A stretch of DNA of 20,158 nucleotides, from contig LDJE01095879.1 in the NCBI GenBank assembly GCA_001021135.1, positions 1 to 20,158 on the forward strand, given 5' to 3'. The position numbers and the translations under genes were made by a program. Positions 17,284-20,158 of this stretch are shown here, in pieces (the stretch's first letter is position 1; the number at the start of each line of letters is the position of its first letter). Source of the DNA: Selaginella kraussiana (lineage: Eukaryota > Streptophyta > Lycopodiopsida > Selaginellales > Selaginellaceae). The notes under the pieces are model-generated. The model was not told the DNA's origin, did no database searches, and saw only the letters and a program-made list of their open reading frames with translations.

Positions 17284-18827
17284 AGTGATAGATACTATGC
17301 AACACTCGAGGGTTGCTGTCAAAAAGTCGTGAGAATCTTTGCGGTTGAGAAATTTTATATTAGATTTTATTAACGAAGATTGTGGAGCAACTGGATAAGC
17401 ATTGATTGCAATTTAAATAATATAAAAAAACTGAATGTTTAAAATTGTGAAATGCTTTACGTCAAATTTGATAGATGGATAGGTCGAGGAGGGTAGGTCC
17501 ATGTAATCTTGTAGGAAATGCATCTTTAAAATCACTAGGTGATCCTTGAAATCCAAATTGACCATAATACCATTGGTAAAACTCAGAATGGGGATTACGG
17601 TTAGAGGTCTCTTAATTTTAGAATTTTAGAATTCTGTATTTGGGTAAGACTTATTCAAACATGTCTTGCCATTTCTCGAACTCTAGCACTAGCTTCCTTG
17701 CATTGAGCATCAACGGATGTTCAAATTACTTGGTTGTTCAGTTGTGAAGTTTCATTGAGTAATGATTTTTAGTGAACTTTTCTTGCAATTTGAATTATTT
17801 TACATAGTCATAATCAATTATTTTTTGAAAACAGATCATTATATTTCTAATAAAATATACAAACAATACATGCTATTGCAGAAATAGGGCTGGAGGCAAC
17901 ACCTTTGGGAATCAACGGGGCTCTTCATGTTGTATTGCTGGAGCTAGTTCTTTGATTATGGAAACCAAATTGTAAATGAGAGAGTTGCGAGAGTTGCTAT
18001 TTTTTTTAAATGAGAGTTGCTGTTAGCACGTGAGAAATTATGTGAAGGTGAGAAGCCAAATTTCAAAAGGTCTTCATATTCCAATTAAACCAGAGAAGGC
18101 ATCGGGCATGTTCAGCGATGGTAGCACTGGAAATCGGAGGAATCTGAAACGGTTATGCCGGACTTCATCAGCTTATCATCCTCTTCGACCTCAGTATGCG
18201 GAGGCTCTGGCATCTGGCCTGCTGCTCCTTGTCACCAATTATAAAATGGGAAGAAAGGATGATTTGGATGAGAGTGGTAATGGTAGTATTTTTTCTAGAT
18301 GTCTCGAAACATATCCACCATTCTGTTTATAAATACTCACAAGGTTGGATTACCTGTAACAAAAAACATACCTGCTTTTGTAAGAACTCTAGAACTGCCC
18401 TGAGTGAGATCGCCCTGGTGAAGACGTCCTGTACAAGTACGGACATAAGGGAAAGCATGACCTTATTAGTTAGCCTTATTCCCCAGATTAGTATGATCCT
18501 ACATGTGGTTTACATGGCAACATTACAAAGGCAGCACGGGAAAGGCAGCGCATGCCAGTTAACTATCATCAGCTTTCACAGAGAAGTTGCTGAAGGCTAC
18601 TTCAATCGTGTATGTGTAATTGCCAAGCGGCTGACTGGATTGCTGTCACAGAGCCTTGGAATTGTGTTTGAAAAGTAGTAACATGTTGCATTTTGGCACA
18701 ACTAAGTTACATAGCCAGGTGGTTATATACTTTATGATCTATTTACCAAGCATGGGTGGATTCAAGGAAAGTAAAAGAAAAAACATAGATTCTATGTTCG
18801 TGAACATCTTCATCAAAGGATCTTCTT
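17284..18827. other. AT-rich intergenic stretch
   Basis: No recognisable gene. Between 17284 and 18000 the sequence is very AT-rich. From about 18030 to 18680 there are open frames of 100 and 160 codons, which overlap each other and show no domain; composition there is closer to coding, so they could be the degraded 5' part of the F-box-like relic downstream. A small GAGAGTTGC repeat lies at about 17978-18022. Confidence 0.45.
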
Positions 18828-19657
18828 TTGAGGCCTAATCGAAGGCACACATCAATCCCCCAAATCAAGTCTGCAATGCCATCACCTTATCTAGTCTTTG
18901 AAGAAGAAGATACACTGATCTATCTCCGTGGTAGAAGACGGCAGCATATTCCCAAAGGCCTCAGGCTAATTGGGGCTGCCGGATCCAGGCTTGCGTTCTT
19001 CGAGGGGAATGCTGGGTTACATGTAGTTTCAATGGCAAGCCCGATTGCCAACGTTGATGATGGTCGATTCTGAAGTCGACCATAAAGAGCTGCTCGTGGT
19101 CGACCAGCGTGGTTTCCGGTTATATGGTCGTCCGGGACTGCTGACTATGTTGACCGAGGTGAATGCAGCACAGTTGCTCTTCAGAAAAGCGATGAACCGA
19201 AGTGTTTTTTACCAGGAGATAGAGAACCCCGGTTCTCTTGTAAAGATATGGGACAAGGACAGCACACTTCAGTCTGCTACATTCAAAATGCCGGAATTGG
19301 GGTTCACCTATTGGGTGGCGATCACCTCTTTGTGGTGCTTCTATGTGCAAAATGCGGCTATTACGAATGCAATCAGCAGTTTAGTTCTGGACCAAGAACT
19401 GGGCAGCGCTCGTCTTGGGAAGTTATTTTGCCCATCGTGATGGACCGTGAGTTTTAGCGGTGCTTTTCACTTGGAAGGGGATTTGCTTCATTGGATTACT
19501 ATTAGTTTACGAGAGGACATGGTTTATGTTGGGAAGTTTAGCATTGCCACTGAAGCTCTTGAAGCATTTGCAATCCCTGCAAGTGGAGGTACAGGAACTT
19601 TCACAGACCTCAACTTGTGCATGGATGGAAATCTAAGAACACTTCACAGGGTTGGAT
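18828..19657 (+). pseudogene. Decayed F-box-associated beta-propeller-like gene
   Basis: Successive plus frames carry blade-like segments of the kind found in plant F-box/kelch proteins. Frame of 18828: YLVFEEEDTLIYLRGRR and LRLIGAAGSRLAFFEGN. Frame of 19045: KELLVVDQRGFRLYG and SLVKIWDKDSTLQSATF. Frame of 19447: GAFHLEGDLLHWIT, VYVGKFSIATEALEAF, then a final NLCMDGNLRTLHRVG. The frame changes at about 19050-19070, again between about 19300 and 19340, and again near 19440, with no plausible introns to explain the shifts. No F-box helix was found upstream. I therefore read it as a pseudogene. The family call rests on the general pattern and is tentative. Confidence 0.45.
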
Positions 19658-20074
19658 GAAATTTTATGATTTATTATTTATACTATACCGGGCTTTACAA
19701 ACTAAATACTTGATATCAAGAACGTAAAACCTGTGCAATAGATACTACAATATTTGGAGTGTAGCACCGATTGAATGGAAATACTGAGGTCAATGTGACG
19801 AGATGGACGTAAGATAAAGGAGACTTAACTGTCGTACCCAATATCCAGACAAGTTGATCTGAAAGCTCAATGAAACTCAATTCTCCAACAGCATTTGCAA
19901 AATAGGGCCCCTCTCTATGCATAGGGACGAGAGATGTCTACGACGGCATAGGGTACACATAGTTTGTTTTGTATACCAATCATGGTCAAAAGATAAAATA
20001 GTATTTCTATGAGTACAAAAAGTTGCCTGGTAAATTTACACTACCCGCTCTTCTACAGCTACAGCTATTGATGG
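19658..20074. other. Intergenic stretch near the right edge
   Basis: No clear gene. A 68-codon minus frame (19716-19922) includes YFANAVGELSFIELSDQLVW, which looks somewhat protein-like but was not recognised. It could be 3' untranslated sequence or another fragment of the minus-strand gene entering at the edge. Confidence 0.35.
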
Positions 20075-20158
20075 TTAGCTTGAGTAGAAGCTGAGGAGCT
20101 CTTCAATCTCGAGAGACCTTGCAAGTTTGTCCTTCTTGTTGAGCAGCCAAAGAACATG
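20075..20158 (-). CDS. Possible last exon of a minus-strand gene (partial)
   Basis: Reading in from the right edge on the minus strand, one frame gives HVLWLLNKKDKLARSLEIEE and then LLSFYSS before TAA at 20077-20075. It looks like a helical C-terminus, and NKKDK recalls a GTPase NKxD motif, but 27 residues are too few for identification. A second frame (MFFGCSTRRTNLQGLSRLKS and on to TAG) is also open. Confidence 0.25.
   Translation of the reverse strand, partial: HVLWLLNKKDKLARSLEIEELLSFYSS

Noticed and set aside
18030-18678. 100- and 160-codon plus frames taken as a gene
   Set aside because: The two frames overlap, show no domain and have no supporting splice sites or conserved pattern.

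Overview
The window reads as nuclear DNA of a land plant with compact genes. The best guess is a lycophyte of the Selaginella type. Three points support this: almost all introns are 45 to 110 bases long with GT-AG ends, the telomere-like repeats are of the plant TTTAGGG type, and the recognisable proteins are plant versions (a ZTP29-type ZIP transporter, a SECRET AGENT-type O-GlcNAc transferase without the animal intervening domain, and a plant NAA40). The species is inferred, not proven.

Layout, left to right. (1) An apparently intact 12-exon ZIP metal transporter gene (714-2071, +). (2) A gene-poor stretch (2122-3934) full of short local duplications and without a recognisable gene. (3) A head-to-head pair: a single-exon kinase-like protein (3984-4745, -) and a five-exon eIF4A-related helicase-like protein that has lost nearly all catalytic motifs (4820-7017, +). 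Their start codons are 74 bases apart, with a perfect telo-box palindrome between them. (4) Two decayed pieces of the ZIP gene, one inverted with its introns retained (7365-8070, -) and one shorter and direct (8585-8825, +). (5) A 28-exon O-GlcNAc transferase gene (9397-14685, +) that I could splice end to end into a 987-residue frame. It is preceded by a small upstream ORF and a second overlapping ORF. (6) An intergenic region with a G-box cluster and probably the 5' leader intron of the next gene. (7) An eight-exon NAA40 (NatD) histone N-terminal acetyltransferase gene (15884-17283, +; 267 residues). (8) An AT-rich gap, a decayed F-box-associated beta-propeller-like gene (about 18828-19657, +), and at the right edge the possible last exon of a minus-strand gene.

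The ZIP transporter, O-GlcNAc transferase and NAA40 are conserved housekeeping functions and do not form a pathway with each other. The least ordinary part is the divergent pair at 3984-7017. Both proteins look like decayed ATP-binding folds (a pseudokinase-like protein and a pseudohelicase), and they share one very short promoter with a telo-box hairpin. The other notable features are degenerate TTTAGGG tracts confined to particular introns, and the scattered inverted debris of the ZIP gene.

Exon coordinates were derived by hand from splice consensus, reading frame and remembered family sequences. No alignment or database search was run.
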